NCBI GenBank assembly: GCA_020541345.1 | Contig: CP045239.1 | Span: 310,001 to 374,000 of the forward strand | Direction: 5' to 3' | DNA length: 64,000 bases | Source of the DNA: Candidatus Ecksteinia adelgidicola | Lineage (GTDB): Bacteria > Pseudomonadota > Gammaproteobacteria > Enterobacterales > Enterobacteriaceae | In this document: positions 46,355-57,713 of the stretch, in pieces | Numbering within the stretch: the first letter of the stretch is position 1 | Layout of the letters: each line of letters opens with the position of its first letter | Notes under the pieces: generated by a model | Told to the model about the DNA's origin: nothing | Database searches by the model: none | The model's input: only the letters and a program-made list of their open reading frames with translations | Program-made: the position numbers and the translations under genes

Positions 46355-47264
46355 AATTATTATATTTTTTTATTATGAAATAACAAAAAAAATTTTTTAA
46401 AAAAAATTAATTTTTTTTTATTTTATATTTTTATTAAAAAATGTGGTATTCTATTTATTAAAATAAATAATTTTTAATTGTTTTTGTTAATAATTATAAT
46501 TTTATAAATAAATTCAAATTATAATAAAAATTAAGTTGAATAGTATTCTTATATTAATTAAAATAAAAAAATATATTAATTAATAACATATTCGTTAAAT
46601 TTTAAATATTGTATCATAATATATTTTAATTATACTTTTATAATTAATAAAAGTATTATAAATAAAATTTTTTTATTTTTTTAATTATATTTTTTTATAA
46701 AAATATATAAAAATTAAAATGACTATTTTTTATAATATAATAATTTTAAATCAAAACATTAATTTAATACATAACAATTTTATTTAAAAATAAAAATTTC
46801 ATTTTTTTAAAATATATACATAAAAATTTTTTGATAATTTTTATATTGATATTAATAAAAATTGTGATTTATATTTGTTATGAAAATTTTATTGTTCTTT
46901 TAAATAATATATTAATATTAAGTAGTTTTATATACAATAATTTTTATATATTATTTTTTTTAATTTTAAATTTACTATGTTATAAAAAAAATTGCATCAT
47001 ATGATTTCTTTTATAGTGTTTTTATAATAATCAAAGTTTATAGTAATATCGTATATTGATAGTTTTTTCATAAAAAAATTTATTATACGTTGTTAAACAT
47101 TAATGACTAAAATAGTTAGAGTAAAAAATTTATAATAAAATAAACACTATTAATTATTTTTTAATAAAATTATATTAAAGATTATATTTAAATTTTTATA
47201 TAGTGCGTATAATTATTTTCTTATTTTAAAATTCTATATTTTATAAAAAATATTACAGTTATTT
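46355..47264. other. Gene-free stretch erpA-gshA
   Basis: Convergent 0.9-kb spacer, AT-rich. No distinct terminator for either gene. Confidence 0.55.
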
Positions 47265-48782
47265 TTACTTTTTTTCTAAATAGTTTTGATATTTTAATGA
47301 ATTATATTTTTCTTTAATAAAATCATCTTCATTTAAAATTTCCAATGGTTCTTTTATTAAAATATTATGATATTTCTCCGACAACTTTAAGCCCGTGCTA
47401 TTATCACTTTCTTTTTTAATCATCTTTAAAATTTTTGCTGAAAAAGTAAGTTCCGGATTATAAAACATTGGAATTAGCTGATTACAAGTATAATGATACA
47501 TGTTACTACTAGTGACATTATCTAAAATTTTTGCTATACGATATAAATCTTTAAAAATTATTTCTCCAATTTTGTCTAAAAAGACATAATGGTTATTCAG
47601 TTGAATATCAATAATTTGACCTGGTTTTCGACCTTCCAATAGAATGCTATTCCAATTTTTTTTAGCATGTTGTAATTCATTTTTACTCATTTGTGGTGAT
47701 TCTATTAAGATACACCATGTTAAAAAAAGATCCAAGAAACATACTTGAGTTTCACTGATGCCAATTGGTGAAAATGGATTAATATCTAACGAACGTATTT
47801 CAACATATTCAACACCACGATTCAATAATGCATCTAATAAAGATTCTTGATTTTTTATTGTACATTTTGGTCTAATGAATGTGTATAATTCATTTTCAGT
47901 TTGAAGAATATTATGATTTAATTGTAAATTATGATCATGTTTTTTTATACCAATTTTAATAAATTCTTCAGAAGGAGTAATAAGCATTTTTTTCAAACAT
48001 TGAACATAACTATTTAGATTATTAAAAGTAATATCTAAATTATTTTTTATTTTGTTAGTATAACCAAAATTACTTAGACGTAATGAAGTAGCATATGGTA
48101 AATAGTACATTCCTTGTTTAGTTCGTTCAAATTTTAAATTAGTTTGATGCTTCTTTAAAAACAATGAAGAAATTGTTGGTGAAGCCCCAAAAAAATACGG
48201 AATAATCCAACCAAAACGATAATAGTTTCGAATTAAATGAAAATAACCTGTTGAAATTGTTTCTTTTTCAATTTTTATATTTTTTTCATCTGCCCATGCT
48301 TTCCAAAAAGAAAAGGGTAAAGAAAAGTTATAATGTACACCTGAAATAGTTTGCATTAAAGCACCATATCTATTTTTTAAACCTTCTCGATATAATGTTT
48401 TAACACGTCCAAGATGTGATGAACCAAATTGTGCGATTTGTATATCATTCTCAGAGTTAATAAAACATGGAATACTAAGTGGCCACATTCGTTCTTTATT
48501 TAAATGACGTGCTACATAACGATGAATGTCACGTAAAAAATTTAGTAAATGATTAACATTATCATCAATAGGTGTAACAAACTCTAATAAAGACTCAGAA
48601 AAATCTAATGTAATCCAAGAATGAGTTAATGCTGAACCAAAGCATTTTGGATGTTTGGTTAATGCAAGATTTCCATCAAAAGTAACTCGTAATGTTTCTC
48701 GCTCAATACCCCGTCTGATGCCTTTTAACACTTGAGGATGTTTTTCTAACCAAGAGAGTGTTTTTGATATATCTTGAATCAA
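47265..48782 (-). CDS. gshA: Glutamate-cysteine ligase GshA
   Basis: 505 residues (518 in E. coli). Catalyses the first step of glutathione synthesis. Conserved blocks are GIRRGIERETLRV, HSWITLDFSESLLEFVTP, GALMQTISGVHYNFSLP, YYRFGWIIPYFFGASP and VEYVEIRSLDINPFSPIG. The start is TTG (48782) with AGGAG 8 bases upstream; E. coli gshA also uses TTG. The C-terminus is slightly short. gshB is not in the window, so whether glutathione is completed cannot be judged. Confidence 0.96.
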   Translation of the reverse strand: MIQDISKTLSWLEKHPQVLKGIRRGIERETLRVTFDGNLALTKHPKCFGSALTHSWITLDFSESLLEFVTPIDDNVNHLLNFLRDIHRYVARHLNKERMWPLSIPCFINSENDIQIAQFGSSHLGRVKTLYREGLKNRYGALMQTISGVHYNFSLPFSFWKAWADEKNIKIEKETISTGYFHLIRNYYRFGWIIPYFFGASPTISSLFLKKHQTNLKFERTKQGMYYLPYATSLRLSNFGYTNKIKNNLDITFNNLNSYVQCLKKMLITPSEEFIKIGIKKHDHNLQLNHNILQTENELYTFIRPKCTIKNQESLLDALLNRGVEYVEIRSLDINPFSPIGISETQVCFLDLFLTWCILIESPQMSKNELQHAKKNWNSILLEGRKPGQIIDIQLNNHYVFLDKIGEIIFKDLYRIAKILDNVTSSNMYHYTCNQLIPMFYNPELTFSAKILKMIKKESDNSTGLKLSEKYHNILIKEPLEILNEDDFIKEKYNSLKYQNYLEKK

Positions 48783-50359
48783 AATAATATCTCCTAATTT
48801 GTAATATAATGATTTATAAACATATTTAATTTTTTCTTACAATGAAAACGTAATTAATATTATAATAAAAGAATTACAATATTAATTAAAAGTAATCTTC
48901 TATATAAAATATCATACAGTGTTTAATAGAAAAATCTATTTTATTAATATTCATTTTGTTATTTTATGTTAATATATATTTAATTTATTTGACATAGTAA
49001 AAAATATTTATTTTATAATAAAATACATTTTCTAATTATCACGAATATTAATATTATTGTTTTTATTTAATTTATTAAAATTAAAGAAATTTTATTATAA
49101 GAATTTTTAAAAATAAATTATTTATACATTTATATTAAATAAAAATAGTATATATTTATTAATCATAAAAATTTTATAACATCATATACATTAAGAAAAA
49201 TAATTTTTTATATTTTAATAATCATATTATATAATGAATGATATTAGATATTTTAATTAAGATAAGTAATATTTAAAATATTATACTATTTTTATATAAT
49301 ATATTATATATAATATTATTTTATATATAATATTATTTTTAATAATCAATTTTTACTTCTAAATATTGTATCAATATAGTTATTTATTTCGATAATTAAT
49401 AATTGTAAAAAATTGTTTGATTTTTATTTTTATAGAGAAGAATATTTTAATTTAAAATAATATATAAAATCAAAAAGATATGTTTAATGTTATTTTAAAT
49501 TTTTATATATTATTAAAAAATTCATATTTATTTTTTTTTTAAATATTAAATTTTTATATTAAAATATTTGTTTAAAATTTTTAAAATAATTAGTTATATT
49601 TATTAATAAAATTGTAACTAATATAATTATTTATTTTAGTTATTGTATATAACTATATATACTAAACGATATATACTATTTATTCTTATTTTAATTATTT
49701 TAGTTAAATTAGTGTAATAATATAAATTTTTATAAAAAATTTTATAAATTTATTATCTATTTTAAAAAAATTAATATATTTAATTTGTTTATTATAGAAC
49801 ATTTTTAATGATTTATTTTTTTAAAAAAATACATTACAACATTTTAAAATTATTTTTTAAATAATAAAATATATTAAAATATTATATTGTATTCATATAT
49901 TTTTTATAATTTATATAATAGCATGATAAAAATAATTATTTATATACATTTAATGATAGTAGTTTTTATTTTTGAAGATATTTTATTATTTACTTTAAGT
50001 TATTGTTATAATATTATTTTAAATATTAAAACGTTTATTATTAATATATGTTTATTATTAATATAGTGATATTTAATATTTTATTTAAAAAAATATTTAT
50101 AATAAATAATAATTAAATAACTTTTGATATAAAATTAACAAATTTATTTGATATAAGTAATAAAAAAATAAAAATTTTATAAATATATCTTATGATGTAT
50201 TTTATTTATCTCATGATCATATTAAAATTAAATATTTTAACATAATAAAAATTATAAATTATAAATCTTTTATAACAATCTAAAATATTAACTATAATAC
50301 TTTATTAATTAATTACTTATAGTTTCACTATGACTTCTAAAGAATTAGGAAATTTTATT
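48783..50359. other. Gene-free divergent stretch gshA-trpS
   Basis: 1.6 kb between divergent genes. A possible gshA promoter lies at 48,813-48,842. The rest is AT-rich without legible content. Confidence 0.55.
48813..48842 (-). promoter_or_regulatory. Possible gshA promoter
   Basis: Minus strand TTGTAA, 18 bases, TATAAA, about 30 bases before the TTG start of gshA. Moderate match in AT-rich DNA. Confidence 0.38.
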
Positions 50360-51361
50360 ATGACTCAATCTGTTGTCTTTAGTGCTGTTCAACCATCTGG
50401 AACATTAACTATTGGAAATTATATTGGTGCTTTACGACAATGGGCTAAAATACAAGACAATTACGATTGTTTTTATTGTATTGCTGATCTCCATTCAATT
50501 ACTGTATATCGAGATCCAAATAAGTTATATTGTTCAATATTAGACACTTTATCAATGTATTTAGCATGTGGAATTGATCCTAATAAAAGTACTATTTTCG
50601 TTCAATCTCATATACCAGAGCATACCCAATTAAGTTGGGTATTAAGTTGTTATACTTATTTTGGTGAATTAAATCGTATGACTCAGTTTAAAGATAAATT
50701 TATATCTTCTTCAAAAAATATTAATGCTGGTCTTTTTAGTTATCCTATATTAATGATGTCAGATATTTTATTATATCAAGCAAATCAAGTGCCAATTGGT
50801 GAAGACCAAAAACAACATTTAGAATTAAGTCGTAACGTAAGTCTTCGTTTTAATATGTTATATGGTAAAATATTTAACATTCCTCATTCTCTTATTTCTA
50901 AATATAGTTCACGTATAATGTCATTACAAAATGTTAATAAAAAAATGTCTAAATCAGATCACAATAAAAATAATTTTATTACTTTATTAGAAGATCCTAA
51001 TATTGTTATAAAAAAAATAAAACGTGCAATAACTGATTCTGAATATCCACCAATAATTCGTTATGATATAATTAACAAAGCAGGAATTTCTAATCTTCTA
51101 AATATTCTTTCTGGTCTAACTGATATAAGTATTCAAAACTTAGAAATTGAATTTTATGGTAAAAAATATAGTCATTTAAAAAATATTGTAGCAGATTCTA
51201 TCTCTACTACTATTCAAGATTTACAAAAACGTTTTTATGCATTTCGTAAAGAAGAAGCATATTTAAAAAAAATAATTAAAGAAGGTGCTAATAAAGCACG
51301 TATACGTGCTAAAAAAACATTAACTAAAGTTTATCAAGCTATTGGATTTATACTAAAATAA
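50360..51361 (+). CDS. trpS: Tryptophanyl-tRNA synthetase
   Basis: 333 residues from the ATG at 50360 ([14 protein letters not shown]), which AGGA precedes by 9 bases. The in-frame ATG 30 bases upstream adds non-homologous residues. The HIGH-type motif is TIGNYIG and the KMSKS motif is KKMSKSDHN. The middle carries [23 protein letters not shown] and [14 protein letters not shown]. It charges the tRNA-Trp encoded at 60,528. A hairpin follows the stop. Confidence 0.97.
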   Translation: MTQSVVFSAVQPSGTLTIGNYIGALRQWAKIQDNYDCFYCIADLHSITVYRDPNKLYCSILDTLSMYLACGIDPNKSTIFVQSHIPEHTQLSWVLSCYTYFGELNRMTQFKDKFISSSKNINAGLFSYPILMMSDILLYQANQVPIGEDQKQHLELSRNVSLRFNMLYGKIFNIPHSLISKYSSRIMSLQNVNKKMSKSDHNKNNFITLLEDPNIVIKKIKRAITDSEYPPIIRYDIINKAGISNLLNILSGLTDISIQNLEIEFYGKKYSHLKNIVADSISTTIQDLQKRFYAFRKEEAYLKKIIKEGANKARIRAKKTLTKVYQAIGFILK

Positions 51362-51370
51362 TATAAAATA

Positions 51371-51401
51371 AACGTTTTTAACAAGAATCTTAAAAAACGT
51401 T
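51371..51401 (+). terminator. Hairpin after trpS
   Basis: AACGTTTTT / AAAAACGTT stem, 13-base loop, starting 10 bases past the trpS stop. No T tract follows, so termination may rely on more than this hairpin. Confidence 0.45.
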
Positions 51402-52954
51402 AATTAACATAACAATTAATATGAACATTATGAAATAAATTCATAATAAATTTTTTAGTGAGTTTATTAATATTAATTTAAGTATTTATTAATTTTTTTA
51501 TAATATAAAATTCTTTTAAAGACAATATAATAATCTTTTTAACAATAAACTTTATATTTTATATAACTTATATTTTAGAAAATACATTTAGTAAAAGCTT
51601 TTTTAAAATCAATAAGAAATAATTATTTATAAATAAGAAATAATTTTTTAAATTTTAAATAAATATTATAATTTTTATAAAATAAATTAAATTTTTATAA
51701 AATACAGTAAAAATAAATTTAATAAATAAATATAAACATGGTGATTCATATAAAATATTTTTGTTTCATATATTTTAATAATTTTTATATAATTAAATGT
51801 TAATAATTTTTATTTTTTAAAAATTAATTTAGTTAGAATATAAAAGTTATATAATATTTTTTGTGAATTAAATGATAATATTTTTCGTCAATAGGTATAA
51901 TTTTATTAATTATTTTTTATTAAACTTAATTAAAAATTTAATAAAATAATTAAAACTATTAATTTAAATAAATTTTATTCAACTTATATCATTTAATGAA
52001 TTGTATAGTTTTATAAAATTAATACATATATTATTTTTTTATTTGTTTTATATGAATAAATAGAAATAGTTTTAAGAAAAAATATTGTTTAAAAATAAAA
52101 TAAGATAATGCTTAATAAATCAAAGTGATTGCGTATTAATGAAAATATAATATTTTTTTAAAATTATTAAAATTTAAATGAATATTTACTTTAAAGATAT
52201 ATAAAAACTTTTAATTAAAATGTACGACTTAGTACAAATAAAATTAATGTTTTAACATGATTATAGTTAATGATGTTTTTTAAAATAGTTAAAATCAGTC
52301 AATAATTAAACATATAATATATAACATTTTAATAATCTTCTTAACTAACATTTATATTGTTTAGTTGTTATGATTTTTATATAGTTTGAGAACATATAAA
52401 GTTCATATAGAAAAATATTTAAAAAACAATATTAATTATTTAATTTTTTATAATTATGTTTTGTTATAATAATTTTTAAAATCATTTATTGATATTTAAT
52501 CTAAAATTCTAATATTCATATATTTTTTTAAAAATGTTTAGTTTTAATATTATTAATATTATAAAACAATATAGTAATTATAAACTTGTTCTAAACAAAA
52601 AAAATAATTTATTATTATAATATGTTTATTTATTTTTATTAAATTTTTAAATATAATATATTAAATATGATGTTTAATGCTTAAATAATATTCTTTGTAT
52701 ACAGCATTAAACTGTTTATTTAAAAAATTATTATGATGATTATATAACAACTTTTACATACTTTACTTTCATTAAAGTATAAAACATTATTTGTAAAATT
52801 AAAAATTGTATTATTTTAAAAATTATATTAAAATAATTTTTAATTTTGATATAATTAAATTTTTTCTATAATTATTATTTCTTGAGTATATAATAAACTT
52901 AAAAAATATAATTATTAATAATAACTATTCATTTTAAATAATACAAAATTTAAC
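51402..52954. other. Gene-free stretch trpS-aroE
   Basis: 1.55 kb, AT-rich, convergent. Nothing recognisable. Confidence 0.6.
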
Positions 52955-53773
52955 TTATTTGATAAAGTAATTTTGTAAGTAATTTAACACTGGTTTAATT
53001 TTTGGCATTATTCCATGCCATAAAAAAAAAGAATGAGCTGCTTGGTGTATTAACATTCCTAATCCATCAGAAAAAATTTTACTTCCTTTTTTTTTTCCCC
53101 AAATCAGAAACGGTGTAGTTCCTCGTTGATAATACATATCATATAATCGAGTGTGATCATTAATTATATTACTCGGCAATATAGGAATTGAACCATTTAT
53201 TCCAGAAGAAGTTGCATTAATGATTAAATTAAACGATTGTTTATGTAGTTCATTTATTGAGCATATTGAAATATCACCAAAATTTTTAAAAATTCTTACT
53301 AATTCTTTTGCTCGACTAAAAGTTCGATTAGTAATTATTAATTGACAACCAAAAGATAATAATGGAAAAATTACACCACGCGCAGCTCCTCCAGCTCCTA
53401 TAAGTAAAACTCGATCTTTTCTATGAATTAGTTTTTGATATTGAAGATCAGATAATAAACCAATTCCATCTGTATTATCTCCGAGTAAATCACCTGTTGA
53501 TAAAATTTTAAATGTGTTTACTGCACATGATAATGTAGCGCGTTTAGTTAAATGAGATGTTATTTTAAAAGCGCGCTCTTTAAAAGGTAGTGTAATATTT
53601 GCACCTTGACCATTATCATGAAAAAATTTTTTAAGAAAAATTTCAAAAGAGTGTATAGGTGTTAAAATAGTATGATATTTATAATCAATTTTAGTTTGAT
53701 TAGAAAATAATGAATGAATTAGTGGTGATTGACTATGGCTAATAGGATTCCCAAATAATGCAAATTTTTTCAT
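52955..53773 (-). CDS. aroE: Shikimate dehydrogenase AroE
   Basis: 272 residues, the same as E. coli. NADPH-dependent reduction of 3-dehydroshikimate. The substrate site is NPISHSQSPLIHSLF (10-24), the catalytic Lys lies in ANITLPFKE, and NTDGIGL and the nucleotide-binding GAGGAARGVIFPLL with NRTFSRA are all present. It lies 15 bases after tsaC in the E. coli order. No other aromatic-pathway gene is in the window. Confidence 0.96.
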   Translation of the reverse strand: MKKFALFGNPISHSQSPLIHSLFSNQTKIDYKYHTILTPIHSFEIFLKKFFHDNGQGANITLPFKERAFKITSHLTKRATLSCAVNTFKILSTGDLLGDNTDGIGLLSDLQYQKLIHRKDRVLLIGAGGAARGVIFPLLSFGCQLIITNRTFSRAKELVRIFKNFGDISICSINELHKQSFNLIINATSSGINGSIPILPSNIINDHTRLYDMYYQRGTTPFLIWGKKKGSKIFSDGLGMLIHQAAHSFFLWHGIMPKIKPVLNYLQNYFIK

Positions 53774-53788
53774 ATTTTATTATCTTTT

Positions 53789-54361
53789 TTAACCTTTTCG
53801 AATTTGATTTCCATTTAAGATATCTCTAATTTCTGATGGATTCATAGCACCACTAACTTTACCATCTAGTACTAAAATTGGAAAATGAGAAAATTCTTGT
53901 ATTAGATCTTTTATATTACGACATGGATTTTTTTGACTAATATTAGCACTAGTTGATATTAATGGTTTTCCATATTTCTGACATAATTTTTGTACTGTAG
54001 GATGAGCACTAACACGTACTGCTATTGAATTAAAAATTCCAGTTAAATGTCGAGGAGTTTTAGGATGAGCGGGGACTATCCAAGTAGTTGGACCCGGCCA
54101 AGTAGAAAACATGATATTACGCTGCTTTGTATTTAATATATTGTTATTAATGTATTGATTTAATTGTTGATAATTAGCAGCAATAAGAATTAATCCTTTC
54201 TTCCATGATCGTTGTTTTATAATTAGTAAATTACTAACTGCTTCTTCATTACTAGGATCACATCCTAAACTAAATACTGCTTCAGTAGGGTAAGCAATAA
54301 TTTTTTTATTTTGTAATGCATTAAGAACAATAGATAGAGAAGATGTGATTTTTAGGTTCAT
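53789..54361 (-). CDS. tsaC: Threonylcarbamoyl-AMP synthase TsaC
   Basis: 190 residues, the family length for the short YrdC type. Makes the threonylcarbamoyl-AMP used for t6A37 on ANN-decoding tRNAs, which include the tRNA-Ile and tRNA-Lys of this window. Visible are AYPTEAVFSLGCDPSNEEAV at the N-terminus, IKQRSWKKGLILIA (KxR motif), GPTTWIVPA and PLISTSANIS. Upstream partner of aroE. Confidence 0.95.
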   Translation of the reverse strand: MNLKITSSLSIVLNALQNKKIIAYPTEAVFSLGCDPSNEEAVSNLLIIKQRSWKKGLILIAANYQQLNQYINNNILNTKQRNIMFSTWPGPTTWIVPAHPKTPRHLTGIFNSIAVRVSAHPTVQKLCQKYGKPLISTSANISQKNPCRNIKDLIQEFSHFPILVLDGKVSGAMNPSEIRDILNGNQIRKG

Positions 54362-54870
54362 AATTAATAATGAATATTTGTATATTAAAAGAATATAATG
54401 ATTATATCAAATTATTTTTTATATGAAAATATTAATTAATATATTTTAAATGTTTATATGAAATAAATCTTTAGTGCATAATCTAAATAATTTTTAATAT
54501 ATTTAAATAAATTTATTTATAAATTTTATTATAAAGTTATTAAAACAATTAAAATATTTAATAAAAATTTTAGTATATAAAATACTTTAAAAGATAAAAA
54601 ACATATTCTTTGAAGTTAAATAATTTAATGTTTTAAATAAAATTATTTTTTATAACATAATAAAAAATAAATATATAATTAAGTGATTATAATAAATTCA
54701 ATAATCATATTAAAATTTAAAATCTATTACTATATTACTATATGGTTAGTTAATATTAAAATTAGTTAGTTAATATTAAAATAGCATAATATTAAATAAA
54801 TATAAATTTAAAAGTATTATGTTTCTTTTTACATAAACTTAAATCACATACTTTAAATTTTTAGAAGTAA
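54362..54870. other. Spacer tsaC to tRNA-Ala
   Basis: 0.5 kb. It contains a 20-base tandem repeat (54,745-54,784, 18 of 20 identical). No gene. Confidence 0.55.
54745..54784. repeat. 20-bp tandem direct repeat
   Basis: Two adjacent 20-base units starting GTTAGTTAATATTAAAAT. The first 18 bases match and the last two differ. Typical replication slippage in AT-rich DNA. Confidence 0.7.
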
Positions 54871-54944
54871 TGGAGCTAGTCGGATTTGAACCGACGACCC
54901 TTTTGCATGCCATGCAAATGCTCTTCCTTCTAAGCTATAGCCCC
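54871..54944 (-). tRNA. tRNA-Ala(GGC)
   Basis: 74 bases. Acceptor GGGGCTA/TAGCTCC, anticodon loop with GGC in TTGCATGGCATGCAA, T-arm GGTTCAAATCC. It lies next to gltX like alaW/alaX of E. coli. The 3' end is A then TTA, so CCA is not encoded. Confidence 0.95.
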
Positions 54945-55119
54945 ATTTAAAATCAAAATAAACTATGTTTTATATATTTTATATAAAAGATTATAATAGT
55001 GAATATGTAATAATTTTAATGCATTTAATATTTAAAAATATTATATCAAAAGAAATAATAATTTTATTAAACAACGTTTAATAAACACTTATACACATGA
55101 ATATAACTTTTATAAACTA

Positions 55120-56535
55120 TTAAGTTTTTATTTCTTTTTGATGATTATCATTTAATATGATATCCAAACGTTGAAGAGATCGAGTTTTACCAATTGTACA
55201 TAATGTCGCGTCAATTCCCGGTGATTGATTAGTTCCTGTAACAGCTACTCGCAATGGCATGCTAATTTTTCCTATATTGACATTTAGTTCATCTGCAGTA
55301 CTTTGAATAGCATGATATACATTTTCTTTAGTCCATAAAGGAATTAAAGATAACTTATTATATATGATTTTTAATTTTTTTTTAGCATTTGGATGAAAAT
55401 ATTTATTATAAAAAGCATCATCTAACTGATCATAATCTTCATAAAAATATCGACAAGATTTAGCCATTTCTTTTAAAGTTTTACAACGCTTTTTTAACAA
55501 TTTAACAACTTCTACTAATGCAGGACCGTTATGAGTTTTAATACCTAGCTTTTTAATATGCCATTTTAAATGCTTGGCTATTTTTTGTTCTGGCATATTA
55601 TTAATATAATAATAATTGAGCCAATTTAACTTTTCTATATTAAAAAAAGAAGGTGATTTACTCACTGCATCTAAAGTAAAAAACGTTTTCATTTCTTCTA
55701 AAGAAATAATTTCTTGATTTCCATGAGACCAACCAAGTCGAACTAAATGGTTTAATATTGCTTCTGGTAAATAACCATTTTCACGATATTGCATAATATT
55801 AACAGCACTATAGCGTTTAGACAATTTTTTAGCACTATCATTAAGAATCATTGAGACATGAGCATATTCAGGTATAGGTGCTCCTAATGCTTTTAGAATA
55901 TTAATTTGACGTGGAGTATTATTTATATGATCTTCGCCACGAATAACATGACTGATTTTCATATCCCAATCATCTACTACTACACAAAAATTATAAGTTG
56001 GTAAACCATCACTACGTCTAATAATTAAATCATCTAGCTCTTCGTTGTAAAATTTGATAGAACCACGTATCTTATCATTAAATATTACCGATCCTGATTT
56101 TGGGTTGCAAAAGCGTACTACATTTTTAAAATCATTAATTATTTGATACTTTTTATTACGGCAATAACCATCATAACATGGTTTATTACCATTTATTATT
56201 TGTTGATTACGAAGTGCTGTTAAACGCTCTTTAGAGCAATAACATTTATAGGCTGTGCCATTTTTTAACATTTTTTCAATTACTGTATTATATCGTTTAA
56301 ATCGTTGACTTTGAAAGTAAGGTCCTTCATCCCAATCTAAATGTAACCATTGCATGCTAGATGTAATCACTTTTATTGCTTGTGGTGTAGAACGTTCTAA
56401 ATTTGTATCTTCAATACGTAAAACAAACTGTCCGCCCATATGACGACTAAACAACCAAGAATAAAGTGCAGTTCGTATGTTTCCAGCATGCAAATATCCA
56501 GTAGGACTTGGTGCGAATCTAGTTTTAATTTTCAT
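55120..56535 (-). CDS. gltX: Glutamyl-tRNA synthetase
   Basis: 471 residues from the ATG at 56535 ([19 protein letters not shown]), where family homology starts. The open frame extends upstream, but that part overlaps the likely promoter. The HIGH motif is HAGN and the KMSKS motif is KLSKR. Of the E. coli zinc ligands C98, C100, C125 and H127, the three Cys are kept (CYC, GYC) but position 127 is Asn. An extra Cys is present at 120. The C-terminal anticodon-binding helical domain is complete. Divergent from tRNA-Val/Lys as in E. coli. Confidence 0.95.
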   Translation of the reverse strand: MKIKTRFAPSPTGYLHAGNIRTALYSWLFSRHMGGQFVLRIEDTNLERSTPQAIKVITSSMQWLHLDWDEGPYFQSQRFKRYNTVIEKMLKNGTAYKCYCSKERLTALRNQQIINGNKPCYDGYCRNKKYQIINDFKNVVRFCNPKSGSVIFNDKIRGSIKFYNEELDDLIIRRSDGLPTYNFCVVVDDWDMKISHVIRGEDHINNTPRQINILKALGAPIPEYAHVSMILNDSAKKLSKRYSAVNIMQYRENGYLPEAILNHLVRLGWSHGNQEIISLEEMKTFFTLDAVSKSPSFFNIEKLNWLNYYYINNMPEQKIAKHLKWHIKKLGIKTHNGPALVEVVKLLKKRCKTLKEMAKSCRYFYEDYDQLDDAFYNKYFHPNAKKKLKIIYNKLSLIPLWTKENVYHAIQSTADELNVNIGKISMPLRVAVTGTNQSPGIDATLCTIGKTRSLQRLDIILNDNHQKEIKT

Positions 56536-56605
56536 AATATTTACGTTTATCCTTTGATATAAAATATATTGTTGATTATCATAATAGTTATTTAGACGAT
56601 AAAAC

Positions 56606-56634
56606 ATATAATGTAATATTGAGTTAACATTCAA
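56606..56634 (-). promoter_or_regulatory. Likely gltX promoter
   Basis: Minus strand TTGAAT, 17 bases, TTATAT, giving a leader of about 65 bases to the ATG at 56535. Its position supports the short start of gltX. Confidence 0.45.
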
Positions 56635-56690
56635 ATATTTTTAATTTTATAATACATATGCTAATTTTATTAAATATATTAAAAGCATTA

Positions 56691-56725
56691 AAAACAATTT
56701 TTTTATTCATTAAAAAAATTGTTTT
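56691..56725. repeat. Inverted repeat with flanking T run
   Basis: A perfect 14-bp stem AAAACAATTTTTTT / AAAAAAATTGTTTT with a 7-base loop. The T run continues to 56729 on the plus strand, and the left arm gives an equivalent T run on the minus strand, so it could act as a weak two-way terminator. Confidence 0.55.
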
Positions 56726-56809
56726 TTTTAAATTATTAATTGATAATTTTTTATAAAATTTTTTAATTCGTGTATTCAAAAATTGCATTTTTTTTAAAAA
56801 ATGTTAATA

Positions 56810-56868
56810 TTTTAATAAATTAAAATTTTTTTTATATTTTTTTAAAATTTAATTTTAATTTATTAAAA
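56810..56868. repeat. 18-bp perfect inverted repeat
   Basis: TTTTAATAAATTAAAATT (56810-56827) and its exact reverse complement (56851-56868), separated by 23 bases. Only A and T are involved, so chance is a real possibility, but the perfect length stands out. Confidence 0.6.
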
Positions 56869-57474
56869 AATATATTTTGATATTGATTTTTTAATATACA
56901 TGTTTATTTTTTTTATAATTTAAAGAGCGATAGATACATATCTGACTAAAACAAAAATAATAAAATGACTATTTTTAGTTAATACCTTTAATTATATAAA
57001 TAGTTTTTATTATATAAATATTTTTATATTAATGTTATTTTAGTTTATGATTTTATTATTATAATAATAACATATTAGTTTTTTATTTATAAATATTTTA
57101 AAAATATTATTTATGATGTTATTATGTTTTTTTATATATGTTATCTTTAGATACAAAACTAATATTAACTAAATATATTTGTACATTATTTAAAATTTTC
57201 TTAATACATTAATAAAAATTTATTAATTTATCTTTATATAAATACAAAAAAATAAATTTATATGACTACATCAATAAAATAAACGTTAATTTTATGAATA
57301 AAATTTATCACCTAAAAATTAAAGAAATAAAAAATATATATCAATAAAAGTGTATTTTGAGATTACAGAATGTTTTATGTTATAGAAAGTAATAATATTA
57401 TTACTATTTTCATTTTAAACTAAGTAATAAAATATATAACATTAATAAAATTTATTTAATTATTAAAAATATTG

Positions 57475-57503
57475 TTGACTCATTATTTAATAATCTATAC
57501 AAT
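57475..57503 (+). promoter_or_regulatory. Sigma70 promoter of tRNA-Val/tRNA-Lys
   Basis: -35 TTGACT (57475-57480), exactly 17 bases, -10 TACAAT (57498-57503). Start expected near 57510, about 50 bases before tRNA-Val. A near-consensus stable-RNA promoter. Confidence 0.75.
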
Positions 57504-57558
57504 ATAATTGTTATTTTTAATATGTTTAAAAAAATTATTAGAAAAACGTTTAATTATA

Positions 57559-57631
57559 GGGTGATTAGCTCAGTTGGTAGAGCATTTCCTTTACACGGAA
57601 GTGGTCGGCGGTTCGAATCCGTCATCACCCA
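57559..57631 (+). tRNA. tRNA-Val(UAC)
   Basis: 73 bases, acceptor GGGTGAT/ATCACCC, anticodon TAC. Corresponds to valU/X/Y of E. coli, here as a single copy followed nine bases later by tRNA-Lys. CCA is not encoded (TTA follows the discriminator A). Confidence 0.96.
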
Positions 57632-57640
57632 TTACTTTTC

Positions 57641-57713
57641 GGGTCGTTAGCTCAGTTGGTAGAGCAGTTGACTTTTAATCAATTGGTCGCAGGTTCAAAT
57701 CCTGCACGACCCA
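57641..57713 (+). tRNA. tRNA-Lys(UUU)
   Basis: 73 bases, acceptor GGGTCGT/ACGACCC, anticodon TTT. Equivalent of lysV after the valU cluster. Substrate of MnmA and TsaC-dependent modification, both encoded here. CCA is replaced by TTA. Confidence 0.96.

Larger units (their letters stand above)
56636..57474. other. Gene-free divergent stretch gltX to tRNA-Val
   Basis: AT-rich. Notable only for two strong AT-only inverted repeats (56,691-56,725 and 56,810-56,868), listed separately. Confidence 0.55.

Noticed and set aside
49290-49345. Alternating TATATAATATT repeats as a possible repeat element
   Set aside because: Low-complexity A/T sequence of a kind common in the spacers; no unit with sequence beyond A/T.
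56536-56634. Longer N-terminus for GltX
   Set aside because: The upstream 33 codons have no homology and overlap a plausible promoter; family homology starts at [11 protein letters not shown].
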